In this document: piece after piece, positions 1-6,888 of the stretch
Layout: every line of letters begins with the position of its first letter
Position numbering within the stretch: position 1 is the first letter of the stretch
Source: a virus
Length of the DNA stretch: 36,685 bases
Virus record (IMG/VR): IMGVR_UViG_3300027754_000231
Span: 1 to 36,685 of that record
Reading direction: 5' to 3' (one strand)
Notes under the pieces: generated by a model
Told to the model about the DNA's origin: nothing
Seen by the model: only the letters and a program-made list of their open reading frames with translations
Database searches by the model: none
Made by a program: the position numbers and the translations under genes

Positions 1-96
1 ATTCAAAATATTCTAAATAAACATAGTGCGAACTTGACAGATGAGAACAAAGGCATTACAATGGAAATACTAAAAAAACTAGAAGCAAATTATTAA
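1..96 (+). CDS. C-terminal end of an unidentified protein (partial)
   Basis: The frame is open from the first base to TAA at 94-96, giving 31 residues of an Asn/Lys/Glu-rich, probably helical C-terminus. The stop overlaps the next start (TAATG), as expected for translationally coupled phage genes. The start lies outside the window and the fragment is too short to name. Confidence 0.5.
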   Translation: MQNILNKHSANLTDENKGITMEILKKLEANY

Positions 97-278
97 TGAA
101 TATTAGAGATATAAATATGAATCTATTAGATATGTTGGAAGATGTTTGTACTGAAGTAGAAAGTATTTCAAATAAGAATATAGATTTAGAAAATAAATTA
201 AAACAATGCTTCGATTATATTTTACAAATAAGAAAACTCGAAATAACTAGAACATCTGCAAAAGGAGTATCTTTATGA
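96..278 (+). CDS. small hypothetical protein, helical
   Basis: This encodes 60 residues with an acidic, Leu/Ile-rich middle that looks like a short amphipathic or coiled helix. The ATG overlaps the previous stop (TAATG) and its own end overlaps the following ATG (ATGA), so it is the middle gene of a coupled trio. No family was recognised. Confidence 0.6.
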   Translation: MNIRDINMNLLDMLEDVCTEVESISNKNIDLENKLKQCFDYILQIRKLEITRTSAKGVSL

Positions 279-511
279 ATCATATAACAGCTTTAATAAT
301 AACACTCTCAGCATTTGGTTCGGGGCTATATGCTATTTATAAATTTGCTCGATCTAAGATGGTATCATATGACACTAGACCTATTCACTATTTGCTAAAT
401 AAACCAACCAAAATAAAGAAAAGATATAAGACTTATAGAAAGCATAAAGCTCGTAAACGAAATAGCTATAGTGCAGTAATCAAGAAATATAAATTGACTT
501 CAGTTAAATAA
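275..511 (+). CDS. small membrane protein with basic tail
   Basis: This encodes 78 residues. Residues about 5-24 form a single hydrophobic membrane segment, followed by a very basic Lys/Arg/Tyr-rich tail, so the topology is probably N-out with a cytoplasmic tail. A good Shine-Dalgarno (AAAAGGAG) lies 7 nt before the ATG, which overlaps the previous stop by 4 nt. The function is unknown. Confidence 0.6.
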   Translation: MNHITALIITLSAFGSGLYAIYKFARSKMVSYDTRPIHYLLNKPTKIKKRYKTYRKHKARKRNSYSAVIKKYKLTSVK

Positions 512-521
512 GAGTTATACT
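494..521 (+). promoter_or_regulatory. early promoter for the gene at 528
   Basis: TTGACT, 16 nt, TATACT, then 6 nt to the ATG at 528. The expected start of transcription falls on the start codon. Confidence 0.6.
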
Positions 522-527
522 AAGTAT

Positions 528-698
528 ATGAGTCATAATAAATTTAACTTAGATGAATGGAGATTAATTCAAGATTCTATTGTAGAAAATATATCATATC
601 TTAAAAGCAGACAGCAATATGGATATGAAGAAGAGGTGGCTCGTCTAGAGGCTATGCTAGAGAAGGTAAGACCTAATACATTAACAGAAAAGGTTTAA
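528..698 (+). CDS. small hypothetical protein
   Basis: This encodes 56 residues, strongly charged, with a Glu/Leu-rich helix over residues about 32-50. The ATG lies 6 nt after the -10 of the promoter at 494-521, so the mRNA should be leaderless; no Shine-Dalgarno is present. No family was recognised. Confidence 0.6.
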   Translation: MSHNKFNLDEWRLIQDSIVENISYLKSRQQYGYEEEVARLEAMLEKVRPNTLTEKV

Positions 699-703
699 AT
701 AAT

Positions 704-889
704 ATGTTTTTAATTGTAACTGAAAATTTAATTGGAACTCGCGAAATAAGGATGATTGGATTAGGAATTGTGATTGGTATTATGTACTATAGTGTTAACT
801 ATGTTTGTGCTTTATTGTATGATAATGGATGTGATATCTTTGGTAAGTTCAATAAAAAGAAAAAGAATAATAAAAAGAAGTTGCGTTAA
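704..889 (+). CDS. small membrane protein with Lys-rich tail
   Basis: This encodes 61 residues. A hydrophobic segment at about 17-40 is followed by a tail of mostly Lys and Asn, the same plan as the protein at 275-511. The first ATG is 5 nt after the upstream stop. An internal ATG at 751 is preceded by AATAAGG and could be used instead. The function is unknown. Confidence 0.5.
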   Translation: MFLIVTENLIGTREIRMIGLGIVIGIMYYSVNYVCALLYDNGCDIFGKFNKKKKNNKKKLR

Positions 890-908
890 TTAGAATATCG
901 GTTATGCT
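881..908 (+). promoter_or_regulatory. early promoter for the gene at 915
   Basis: TTGCGT, 16 nt, TATGCT, then 6 nt to the ATG at 915. It overlaps the 3' end of the preceding gene. Confidence 0.55.
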
Positions 909-914
909 CTTTAT

Positions 915-1433
915 ATGAGCAAAACATCTAAATCAAAAAAAATCAAGATGCCAAAGATGGATGACATCATGGCACAAATTAAAGCAGACCAACTAAAGAA
1001 AGCAGATAAAGTAAAGTATCATTCTAATCTGTTATTCGATACTCTAGCAAAGACAAAAGTCTCTTCTATTGAAGTATCTTTTGAAGGTTGCGGAGACTCT
1101 GGACAAATCGAAGCAGTAGATTATACAGACGCTAATAGCAAGCGCATAGACGAAGCATATCTTAATAAGATTATTGTTAAGGGTTCAGAGAAAACATCCT
1201 ACCACCAATGGGACGAAAAGAAAAAAATGCTGGTCAAGACAGAACCAAGAGAAGGAAATATTAGAGAGATCGTTGAAGAGATATGCTATGATAAGTTAGG
1301 TGCAAGCCACGGCGGTTGGGAAATCAACGAAGGTAGCTACGGAACATTCCTCTTTGATGTTGCGGCTCGCAAGGTGAGTCTGGAATACAATCAGAGGATA
1401 GAGGAGGTTCGGACTAGTGAGGAGAGTTTCTAA
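915..1433 (+). CDS. DUF6878-like protein
   Basis: This encodes 172 residues: a basic Lys-rich N-terminus, then an alpha/beta domain. The stretch GCGDSGQIE (about residues 58-66) and the C-terminal GGWEINEGSYGTF (about 132-144) match, from memory, the pattern of the DUF6878 family found on plasmids and phages, whose biochemical role is unknown. It is transcribed from a leaderless-type promoter. Its stop overlaps the start of the next gene (TAATG), so the two are coupled; that partner also has a DUF-type signature. The family assignment is by motif only. Confidence 0.65.
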   Translation: MSKTSKSKKIKMPKMDDIMAQIKADQLKKADKVKYHSNLLFDTLAKTKVSSIEVSFEGCGDSGQIEAVDYTDANSKRIDEAYLNKIIVKGSEKTSYHQWDEKKKMLVKTEPREGNIREIVEEICYDKLGASHGGWEINEGSYGTFLFDVAARKVSLEYNQRIEEVRTSEESF

Positions 1434-1783
1434 TGGCTAATCCATATCACCATTCATTATCGTCAGCAAAGAAGTGGGGTGGTTCAGCAGAAGATTACCA
1501 GAAGATTCACGATTGGTTTGATGAGAGTAAGATGATGATGGCAGACTTTCGCCATCGTGCCTTACGACATCACGCCGAAGGTATCTTTATGTGTGAGAGA
1601 ATATTTGGTAATACCATCACACTATCTAATGGCAAAAAGATTCCTACTCGTTGGGTTGGTGAACAGCACATAGCAGAGGACTTGGGATTCATTCCGTCTA
1701 TGCAAGATTGGCTTAAACATATTATGCCAGAACCTTGGATGGGTAAAACGAAAAAACTTGAAGTTGAGTTAAATGTCGCATAA
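1433..1783 (+). CDS. DUF6915-like protein
   Basis: This encodes 116 residues rich in His, Trp and Met. The segments IHDWFDESK (about 25-33), FRHRALRHHAEGIF (about 39-52) and GEQHIAEDLGFIPS (about 76-89) fit the DUF6915 pattern as I remember it, a conserved phage and plasmid protein of unknown role. The many His, Asp and Glu suggest a metal site, but that is inference. It is translationally coupled to the DUF6878-like gene. Confidence 0.7.
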   Translation: MANPYHHSLSSAKKWGGSAEDYQKIHDWFDESKMMMADFRHRALRHHAEGIFMCERIFGNTITLSNGKKIPTRWVGEQHIAEDLGFIPSMQDWLKHIMPEPWMGKTKKLEVELNVA

Positions 1784-1900
1784 AGTTTGGTGAGGCGGTT
1801 TGGTCATCGGTGGTCACTCCGTTATAGTGAATCGTTTGCAAGTACCGAATAACTTGCACGATTTTTAAAAAAATTGTTCTACAACATATAGTATTTGATG

Positions 1901-1906
1901 TATAAT
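1901..1906 (+). promoter_or_regulatory. probable -10 box upstream of the gene at 1914
   Basis: A perfect TATAAT lies 7 nt before the ATG. No convincing -35 sits at 16-17 nt; TTGTTC at 1874-1879 is 21 nt away, so the box may act as an extended -10. Confidence 0.4.
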
Positions 1907-1913
1907 ATGGAGT

Positions 1914-2042
1914 ATGAGCAAAAAACAAATGGAGAAAAATTTATCTTATGGAGACTGTCTTAATTTTTTTGGGCTTGTGTTTGGCAGTTTGGTGGAAGCT
2001 CTCGAAGTAAAAGAAGTTGACAAGAAAGACAATTCAAAGTAA
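1914..2042 (+). CDS. very small hypothetical protein
   Basis: This encodes 42 residues with a central hydrophobic patch (about 13-29) and charged ends. A TATAAT lies 7 nt upstream of the ATG and GGAG lies close to it. Bases 1784-1913 before it hold no gene; they contain a CGTTTGCAAG...CTTGCACG inverted repeat near 1832-1862. The function is unknown. Confidence 0.5.
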   Translation: MSKKQMEKNLSYGDCLNFFGLVFGSLVEALEVKEVDKKDNSK

Positions 2043-2045
2043 TAT
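2017..2045 (+). promoter_or_regulatory. promoter for the RNA at 2052
   Basis: TTGACA, 17 nt, TAATAT, then 6 nt to the predicted RNA start at 2052. No start codon sits at the usual place, which suggests an untranslated RNA. Confidence 0.6.
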
Positions 2046-2051
2046 AGTAAT

Positions 2052-2244
2052 AGTAGAAGGCACACTCTTATTGCTAGAGAGTGCAAAGAAAGAGATCCAA
2101 GGCGCCCTATATCTCTTTCGTTCCTTCTACGAAACTTTCGCACCTAGATCAAGGATTGGATGTAGTAGATATTGCGAAATAACTCTACTACCATATATCC
2201 CTTGAGCGTTTGTTGGTATCGCAGAAACCAACTTTCTTTTCTTT
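2052..2244 (+). ncRNA. candidate structured small RNA with own promoter and terminator
   Basis: The predicted RNA opens with a three-way junction. GTAGAAGG (2053-2060) pairs with CCTTCTAC (2123-2130) and encloses two hairpins: CACTCT/AGAGTG (2063-2068/2078-2083) and GAAAGAGAT/ATCTCTTTC (2088-2096/2111-2119). Downstream, GTAGTAGA/TCTACTAC (about 2162-2169/2184-2191) forms another stem. GTTGGT/ACCAAC followed by a pyrimidine run acts as terminator. A consensus promoter ends 6 nt before. The AT-rich open frame across this stretch is not needed to explain it. I know no family that matches. Confidence 0.55.
2212..2244 (+). terminator. terminator of the small RNA
   Basis: GTTGGT (2212-2217) pairs with ACCAAC (2227-2232) and is followed by TTTCTTTTCTTT. 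Confidence 0.55.
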
Positions 2245-2269
2245 ACTTATTTTTAATTTAGGTTATATT
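2242..2269 (+). promoter_or_regulatory. early promoter for the gene at 2276
   Basis: TTTACT, 16 nt, TATATT, then 6 nt to the ATG. Confidence 0.5.
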
Positions 2270-2275
2270 TATTAG

Positions 2276-2527
2276 ATGACCACATATAAATACATAGCAG
2301 ACTATATAAATAAACCTACTATATTTTGTTATATTTTAGATCGCGTAGTAAATAACAATCCTTATTTGTTTACTGGCGAGTATAATAAAAAATTACTAAA
2401 CAAGAAAGTATGGATGGCTAAACAAGTGTTTCCTCATTGTGAACCAACTCAATATACTTATTTCAAAACATTCAAAGAAGCAAAAGATACATTAAATAGA
2501 TGGGGCGCGAAGTGGGAAAGGGTTTAA
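2276..2527 (+). CDS. hypothetical protein
   Basis: This encodes 83 residues, aromatic-rich (Tyr, Phe, Trp), with no membrane segment. It has the leaderless promoter arrangement, with the ATG 6 nt after the -10. It is followed 4 nt later by another small gene, so the two probably share a transcript. No family was recognised. Confidence 0.6.
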   Translation: MTTYKYIADYINKPTIFCYILDRVVNNNPYLFTGEYNKKLLNKKVWMAKQVFPHCEPTQYTYFKTFKEAKDTLNRWGAKWERV

Positions 2528-2531
2528 TAAT

Positions 2532-2705
2532 ATGACATATAAAGAACTATTAAATAATCTAAATAATATGAATGAGTCTCAATTAAATAGTGACTTAACT
2601 ATACTAGAAGGTAATAATGAGTTCTATCAAGCTAAATTACTATTTGCTAAACAAGAAACTAATGATGTATTAGATAATAATCATCCATTTATTTGCAGAG
2701 TATAG
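2532..2705 (+). CDS. conserved-type small phage protein
   Basis: This encodes 57 residues. The N-terminal pattern (ELL..LN.M...QL..D.T) and the C-terminal ETNDVLDNNHPF recall a short protein seen in many phages of unknown role; that is memory of a pattern, not a search result. It starts 4 nt after the previous stop, and its stop codon TAG overlaps the region of the next promoter. Confidence 0.6.
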   Translation: MTYKELLNNLNNMNESQLNSDLTILEGNNEFYQAKLLFAKQETNDVLDNNHPFICRV

Positions 2706-2733
2706 TTGACAAAATAATAATCTAGGTTATATT
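2706..2733 (+). promoter_or_regulatory. early promoter for the gene at 2740
   Basis: TTGACA, 16 nt, TATATT, then 6 nt to the ATG: one of the clearest cases of the leaderless layout. Confidence 0.65.
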
Positions 2734-2739
2734 TAACTT

Positions 2740-3000
2740 ATGACTAAAACATTCAAGATAGGTGAGTATGCAGTAGGAGGAACGATCAGAGTATCTATTC
2801 CTAAAACATTTACTACTATTAAGATAGATATTATTGATAGTAATTATAACACAAAGAAATTAGTTAATCAGTATATTTATTATAGCTTTGATAGGATTAG
2901 AATAGACAGAGATCTGTTTCAAATAACAAGTAGCTATTGGAGTGATAAGATTCTATCATGGATTCATAAAGCTTGGCATCCACATTTAGCCAAAATATAA
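2740..3000 (+). CDS. hypothetical protein
   Basis: This encodes 86 residues, beta-rich in the first half (alternating Ile/Val/Thr), ending in an aromatic helix with Trp and His. It is transcribed from the promoter at 2706-2733 with no room for a leader. No family was recognised. Confidence 0.6.
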   Translation: MTKTFKIGEYAVGGTIRVSIPKTFTTIKIDIIDSNYNTKKLVNQYIYYSFDRIRIDRDLFQITSSYWSDKILSWIHKAWHPHLAKI

Positions 3001-3035
3001 TTTGACATTAAATAAAAAAGGAGTATATTAAAAAT

Positions 3036-3275
3036 ATGAACAACATCGAAAAACCCCTAAAGAAATTCACGATTCGTATGCAACGCAACCAAATCGCAGA
3101 AGTGGACATCGAGGTGGAGGCCACATCAGATGAGGAAGCAGTAGATAAAGCTACTGAGATGGCAGAGAATTGTGATGATGGCACTGGCATGATGCTCGAT
3201 TGGAATGAGGTTGATTATAGCTTCGAAGCTATTGATGTCGAGGAAGAAGAGGAGGACGAAGATGAAGTCGAGTGA
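3036..3275 (+). CDS. small acidic protein
   Basis: This encodes 79 residues. The N-terminal part alternates hydrophobic and charged residues (a probable beta strand), the middle holds Glu/Asp-rich helix, and the tail is almost entirely Glu and Asp. Unlike its neighbours it has a clear Shine-Dalgarno (AAAAGGAG, about 12 nt before the ATG). A DNA-mimic role is conceivable from the charge but is unsupported. It overlaps the next gene by 14 nt. Confidence 0.6.
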   Translation: MNNIEKPLKKFTIRMQRNQIAEVDIEVEATSDEEAVDKATEMAENCDDGTGMMLDWNEVDYSFEAIDVEEEEEDEDEVE

Positions 3276-3417
3276 GCAAATTGCTAAAGAAATCAGTGAT
3301 AGGATTGTAGAATATAAAGCACTCATGGTTGAGCATGATAATAATCAAAGTGCGGTTGATGAATTAGAAAGTGCAATTCATGAATTAGATCATCTATTAA
3401 GGTGGATTAATGAGTAA
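3262..3417 (+). CDS. small coiled-coil protein
   Basis: This encodes 51 residues, nearly all predicted helix with regular Leu/Ile spacing. I use the ATG at 3262, inside the end of the acidic gene, because it follows GAGGACGAAG-type purines and gives a compact protein. Its end overlaps the next ATG. The function is unknown. Confidence 0.55.
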   Translation: MKSSEQIAKEISDRIVEYKALMVEHDNNQSAVDELESAIHELDHLLRWINE

Positions 3418-3490
3418 TGCACCTTTAATTTTTGCTATTTTAGTAAGTATTGTTTTTGCTGTTTATATATATTTTAGCTACAATGAATAA
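3410..3490 (+). CDS. tiny membrane protein
   Basis: This encodes 26 residues, of which about 5-22 form one hydrophobic helix. The start overlaps the preceding stop (ATGAGTAA) and its end overlaps the next start, so it sits in a coupled chain of four genes. It is supported by the overlaps and the membrane segment only. Confidence 0.45.
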   Translation: MSNAPLIFAILVSIVFAVYIYFSYNE

Positions 3491-3560
3491 GATAATTAAT
3501 TATATTATATGGATAGCTTTTGGCTTTGTTATATTTGGCTTATTAAAATTGTTTTTATAG
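3483..3560 (+). CDS. tiny membrane protein
   Basis: This encodes 25 residues, almost entirely a single hydrophobic segment. It overlaps the end of the preceding tiny membrane gene by 8 nt. The pair could form a small membrane complex (lysis or exclusion), but nothing in the sequence decides this. Confidence 0.45.
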   Translation: MNKIINYIIWIAFGFVIFGLLKLFL

Positions 3561-4119
3561 TTAAAATACATTCCTCGTAATAGTCATATAGGACGATTAC
3601 TAGACATATATCCCAATCGGGACATATTAGCTTAAATAATCTAATTATAGTTAAATAAATACTGATCGGGAATGAACTGTCAAGGATCTCTTGATAGTTG
3701 TGCGGCGAATAAGGATGCTATTCACCGCATTGATCTGTCATAAAATGACAATTAAGTACTTAAGGATTTCTTAATAGCTAAATAAGAAAAGATTAAATAA
3801 CAAATAGCACCAGAATAAATACCCATATATACCAGTTTAAACCTTTAATAAGAAAAGCTTTTATTAAAGTTTGGTTATCATTTTCGTGAGGTCACGAATA
3901 TGATCGGTTGACTTACGCTTGACTAACCCCTCATGATTCTGGAAAAGGATTCCAAATACAGCAGGGGTATAACATATATATAAAATGAGTAAATTGTAAC
4001 ATGAGGGTCAAGATATGTATACAAAACACAGAATTTGCGACATGACTTTGTTATAGATTTGTCTTGTTTATCTGACAAAGCTTGCTAGGTTGTTGCTTAT
4101 ATCAGACAATTTTTTGCTA
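3561..4119. other. gene-free region rich in inverted repeats
   Basis: No credible gene was seen over about 560 bases. The stretch holds a junction-like fold (listed separately at 3662-3774), CTTTAATAA/TTATTAAAG at 3843-3851/3861-3869, and TTCGTGA/TCACGAA at 3883-3889/3892-3898. It also has a GGTT...AACC pairing near 3904-3928 and a GGAAAAGGATTCC hairpin near 3941. Possible roles are untranslated RNAs or a replication-origin or control region. Confidence 0.5.
3662..3774 (+). ncRNA. candidate structured RNA
   Basis: GATC+AATG (3664-3667, 3671-3674) pair with CATT+GATC (3728-3735). They enclose two arms: AACTGTCAAG/CTTGATAGTT (3675-3684/3690-3699) and GCGGCGAATA/TATTCACCGC (3702-3711/3719-3728). 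TGTCAT/ATGACA (3736-3741/3745-3750) and TTAAG/CTTAA hairpins follow. The arms contain single mismatches only. The fold is symmetrical enough that the other strand would also fold; the plus strand is chosen because all neighbouring genes lie on it. No promoter was identified. Confidence 0.4.
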
Positions 4120-4147
4120 TTGACATAATTTTAATTTGCAGTACATT
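4120..4147 (+). promoter_or_regulatory. early promoter for the glycosylase gene
   Basis: TTGACA, 16 nt, TACATT, then 6 nt to the ATG at 4154. This fixes the start codon of that gene. Confidence 0.55.
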
Positions 4148-4153
4148 TGGTAT

Positions 4154-4729
4154 ATGACCATTGACCCAAAAAACATAACCAACTTTAACCGCAATAAGCT
4201 CGAACTTCAAGCTTTTTGGATATTCTGCATTCTAGTCGCAGGAAAGAATAGCGATATCGCAAGTCGAAAGCTATCACAACTTATGAGCAGAGCTAATGGC
4301 GATTTATTTCAATACTTCAAAGACCTTGGCGTTGGGTTACATAACTTTCTTGTTGCCAACAAGGTAGGCCAATATAACCGAATCACCAAAGCTATAAGAC
4401 ATAGTCTTGATTTAGATTTAGTTAATGACTCGCTAGAAAGACTTCTTAAAGTATATGGAGTAGGAAATAAAACAGCACGATTCTTTTTATTACATACAAG
4501 AGAGAATCAAAACATTGCTGTGTTAGATGTTCATATATTAAATTGGTTAAGAAAAGTAAGTGGAGATGATTCTGCTATTGAAATACCATTGTCAACACCT
4601 CAAGACGAAAAGAAATATAAACAAATAGAGAGTTTATTCTTTTATTATAAAGCTATTTACTTTCCTAATGTATCAACAGCACAAGCAGACTTATTGATAT
4701 GGACTGAGATGAGTGGTCGAAATAACTAA
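4154..4729 (+). CDS. HhH-GPD type DNA glycosylase (8-oxoguanine glycosylase/lyase-like)
   Basis: This encodes 191 residues. The helix-hairpin-helix is YGVGNKTA at about 101-108, followed after about 20 residues by AVLDVHILNWL. In the family, Lys of the hairpin (here Lys106) attacks the damaged base's sugar and the later Asp (Asp125) assists; both are present. The spacing resembles the archaeal-type Ogg/AGOG group more than MutY, and no Fe-S cysteine cluster is seen. It probably removes oxidised bases from phage DNA, or makes nicks. The ATG at 4154 is chosen over an upstream TTG because it sits 6 nt after the -10. Confidence 0.72.
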   Translation: MTIDPKNITNFNRNKLELQAFWIFCILVAGKNSDIASRKLSQLMSRANGDLFQYFKDLGVGLHNFLVANKVGQYNRITKAIRHSLDLDLVNDSLERLLKVYGVGNKTARFFLLHTRENQNIAVLDVHILNWLRKVSGDDSAIEIPLSTPQDEKKYKQIESLFFYYKAIYFPNVSTAQADLLIWTEMSGRNN

Positions 4730-4823
4730 ATAAGAAACAAATAAATAACAAATAGAGCTTGATTAATAATAAATACATGATAATTCAATAGATATGATAA
4801 GAATATATTTTAATTTTGTGCTA

Positions 4824-4851
4824 TTGACATAATTTTAATTTATTGTATTAT
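4824..4851 (+). promoter_or_regulatory. early promoter for the metallopeptidase gene
   Basis: TTGACA, 16 nt, TATTAT, then 6 nt to the ATG at 4858. The -35 block (about 4820-4840) nearly repeats the sequence before the glycosylase gene, suggesting a duplicated promoter cassette. Confidence 0.6.
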
Positions 4852-4857
4852 CAGATT

Positions 4858-5313
4858 ATGAAGTTAATTAATAGAACATTCCTATGCTCTGAGAAACTAA
4901 AAGAAATTATTAAATGGTGCATGCCAGAAGGAGTATTCCTTAAAGATATCCGAAAGATAGATTTTGGCAATACTAAAAGGGGTTGGCATGGCAGAGCATG
5001 GGGAAGTATGAGAGTGCATGTGGGAGTTCCAGAATATAAAAAGTATGTTAAAGTATACAAGAGTGGTGGATTCAGAGGCTATTTAAGTATACATACATAT
5101 AGCTGGGAAGAATCATTAATTGAATTAATATCTCATGAACTAAGACACCTATATCAATTTAAAAAAGGTAAGTTTTATCATGGTATTAAAAAGATAAGAA
5201 AATATAATATTGGAACTAAAGCTAAATTATGTGAAGTTGATGCTAGTTTATATGCTAAGAGGAAAGTAAGAGAGTATAGAAAAGATAATATTAAGTTTGG
5301 TTTAAGTATTTGA
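4858..5313 (+). CDS. zinc metallopeptidase-like protein (HELRH motif)
   Basis: This encodes 151 residues. SHELRHLYQF at about 92-101 contains an HExxH zinc site (His93, Glu94, His97), and Glu126 in a following helix (CEVDA) could be the third ligand. The protein is small, basic and has no signal peptide, so it should act in the cytoplasm. The target is unknown; SprT-like or ImmA-like roles are possible but unproven. The start is set by the promoter (ATG 6 nt after the -10), excluding an upstream TTG. Confidence 0.6.
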   Translation: MKLINRTFLCSEKLKEIIKWCMPEGVFLKDIRKIDFGNTKRGWHGRAWGSMRVHVGVPEYKKYVKVYKSGGFRGYLSIHTYSWEESLIELISHELRHLYQFKKGKFYHGIKKIRKYNIGTKAKLCEVDASLYAKRKVREYRKDNIKFGLSI

Positions 5314-5349
5314 TTATTAAGGGTTTATATTGGGGCCCCCACCGCCCCC

Positions 5350-5376
5350 GCAAGTCGTTGACAGTCAAGGGGTTAC
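5350..5376. repeat. dyad element, single copy (family member 1)
   Basis: A GCAAGTCGTTGA half-site, CAG, then a second half-site ending GGTTAC. It is preceded by a GC-rich GGGGCCCCC stretch at the place of the linker. The most 5' member of the family. Confidence 0.55.
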
Positions 5377-5446
5377 AGATAGGAATATATTTTTACGATT
5401 TCCTATAAAGCATTAGCAGGCAGTATCTTATGATAGTAAAAAGTTC

Positions 5447-5474
5447 TTGTCATAACTTAAAACTGTGGTATGAT
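5447..5474 (+). promoter_or_regulatory. early promoter for the DUF932-like gene
   Basis: TTGTCA, 16 nt, TATGAT, then 6 nt to the ATG at 5481. This rules out the upstream in-frame ATG at 5430, which would lie before the promoter. Confidence 0.6.
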
Positions 5475-5480
5475 TACTAT

Positions 5481-6335
5481 ATGGCAAGAACAACTAAACC
5501 AAGCTCAAGTGAATATGATTTTGATATTCATCAAGAGCCACTCCTCACAACAGACGGCAAGAGGACAGGATACTTCGGAATGGTGCGCCGTGACACCGCC
5601 GAACCCATAACACTCGGAGTTTGCACCGAGCAGTATGGTGTGGTGAAGAATGCAGACATGATCAGCATGGTGGAAGAATCGCTCACTAATCAAGGGCTTG
5701 GCGAGTATACTCGCAAGGCTATTGTGGTGCGCGATGGAGCTCGTTTTTATGCGAGCTATGACTTCCCTGAGTTCAAGACTGAGCTCAAGCCAGTTGGTAA
5801 GCGAGCAAAGGGTGATATCCTTGGTCTGCGCCTCACAGCTAACAATAGCTATGATCGCAGTTGCAGGGTATCGTTCTCGCTTGGGTTCATTCGTTTGGTT
5901 TGCACAAACGGAATGACCTCACTATCGAAGGAGTTCGGATTCACTAAGCGTCACACGCTTGCGGTGAATCTTGACTTCGTTGGTGACGCATTAAAGAATG
6001 CTCTCGCCAATGTAGACAAGAGCGCAAACGTGTTCAATCGTCTTGCTGAAAAGGCGATCACTGATGAGCAGGGTTTGACCTTGCTCACCAAGCTCGAAGA
6101 GAAGGATTACATCTCTGGCAAGGTGCGCGAAGGCATCGAGGCAGTTTGGCGTAATCCGTCCTACGAGTTGGACACTGATCGCAACTTGTACAACCTCTAC
6201 AACGCCACTACGCAATTCTTAACGCGTAATGTCGCTGAAGAGCGGTATGAGTATAGCGAGAGGGTTAGCCGTGACTTGCTGAAGGTATTCAGCGGAGCCA
6301 CTCGCGATGAAGACTTGCTCAAGCTAGTCTCCTAA
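5481..6335 (+). CDS. DUF932-like phage/plasmid protein
   Basis: This encodes 284 residues. It resembles the DUF932 family of phage and plasmid proteins: an N-terminal YGVVKNADM-type segment, a central domain with RLTANNSYD and FIRLVCTNGM, and a helical C-terminus. Members are common on mobile elements, and their biochemical role is not settled. Codon use is visibly richer in G+C than in the small neighbours, suggesting separate acquisition. A strong terminator follows and the gene stands alone, as a self-contained cassette. The start is set by the promoter. Confidence 0.78.
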   Translation: MARTTKPSSSEYDFDIHQEPLLTTDGKRTGYFGMVRRDTAEPITLGVCTEQYGVVKNADMISMVEESLTNQGLGEYTRKAIVVRDGARFYASYDFPEFKTELKPVGKRAKGDILGLRLTANNSYDRSCRVSFSLGFIRLVCTNGMTSLSKEFGFTKRHTLAVNLDFVGDALKNALANVDKSANVFNRLAEKAITDEQGLTLLTKLEEKDYISGKVREGIEAVWRNPSYELDTDRNLYNLYNATTQFLTRNVAEERYEYSERVSRDLLKVFSGATRDEDLLKLVS

Positions 6336-6358
6336 ACTAAAACGAAATCTTAACAGAG

Positions 6359-6390
6359 TGCGAGGGGTCAATCCCCTCGCATTCTTTTTG
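6359..6390 (+). terminator. rho-independent terminator
   Basis: TGCGAGGGG pairs perfectly with CCCCTCGCA around a 5-nt loop, followed by TTCTTTTTG. It ends the DUF932-like transcript. Confidence 0.88.
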
Positions 6391-6407
6391 TCTAAATCTA
6401 ATGAATT

Positions 6408-6483
6408 ATAAGTGCTTATCCATCAACGAGTTACGCGCGCACGGAGGTTGCCTTTGTAAGTATTTGATATACAATGAGATATA
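6408..6483. repeat. 76-bp dyad-linker-dyad element (member 2)
   Basis: The first dyad (to 6434) is degenerate on its left side. The linker 6435-6455 reads GGAGG on the plus strand. The second dyad begins at 6456 and ends 4 nt before the -35 of the next gene. Confidence 0.6.
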
Positions 6484-6487
6484 TCTC

Positions 6488-6515
6488 TTGACTTTTTATT
6501 CTATTATGTTATAGT
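6488..6515 (+). promoter_or_regulatory. early promoter for the gene at 6522
   Basis: TTGACT, 16 nt, TATAGT, then 6 nt to the ATG at 6522. Confidence 0.6.
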
Positions 6516-6521
6516 TATGAG

Positions 6522-6863
6522 ATGAGAGCCAAACATAAAGTATATTATAATTTGCATAAAAAATGTTTATCTATTATGCTTCGTGGAAAAGTATTAGAGC
6601 ATAGCACAGAATTCTTTTTGAAGGATGTAGAATTTAGAGTGAGTCAAGCAGGTCGTTCCAGGGTTTTAAAAGAACAAAGAAAGAATGTTCACGCTTTTGT
6701 ATGTGGTACTCCAGATGATGGTTGGCCAGTAGACCAAGTAGAAAGAAAAGTTACCTACAATCCTTATAAGTATAATAGCTTTGTTTATGCTGATAACCTA
6801 GAGCCAGTATATAAAGTTAAATGGGCTGGTATTATTAATCGTGATATATTTGTCTTGAATTAA
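6522..6863 (+). CDS. conserved-type phage protein of unknown function
   Basis: This encodes 113 residues. The N-terminus (HKVYYNLHKKC) and the central RSRVL...RKNVHAFV segment recall a protein seen in many phages and prophages, with a probable compact beta-rich fold. It is a leaderless transcript; the stop runs into the -35 of the next promoter. No catalytic motif was seen. Confidence 0.65.
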   Translation: MRAKHKVYYNLHKKCLSIMLRGKVLEHSTEFFLKDVEFRVSQAGRSRVLKEQRKNVHAFVCGTPDDGWPVDQVERKVTYNPYKYNSFVYADNLEPVYKVKWAGIINRDIFVLN

Positions 6864-6882
6864 AAAGAAAGTATAGTATAAT
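6855..6882 (+). promoter_or_regulatory. early promoter for the gene at 6889
   Basis: TTGAAT, 16 nt, TATAAT, then 6 nt to the ATG at 6889. The -35 overlaps the end of the previous gene. Confidence 0.6.
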
Positions 6883-6888
6883 CTTTAA

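Noticed and set aside
2017-2205. 62-residue plus-strand frame across the small RNA
   Set aside because: It starts in the promoter, has no ribosome site, and the base pairing explains the sequence better.
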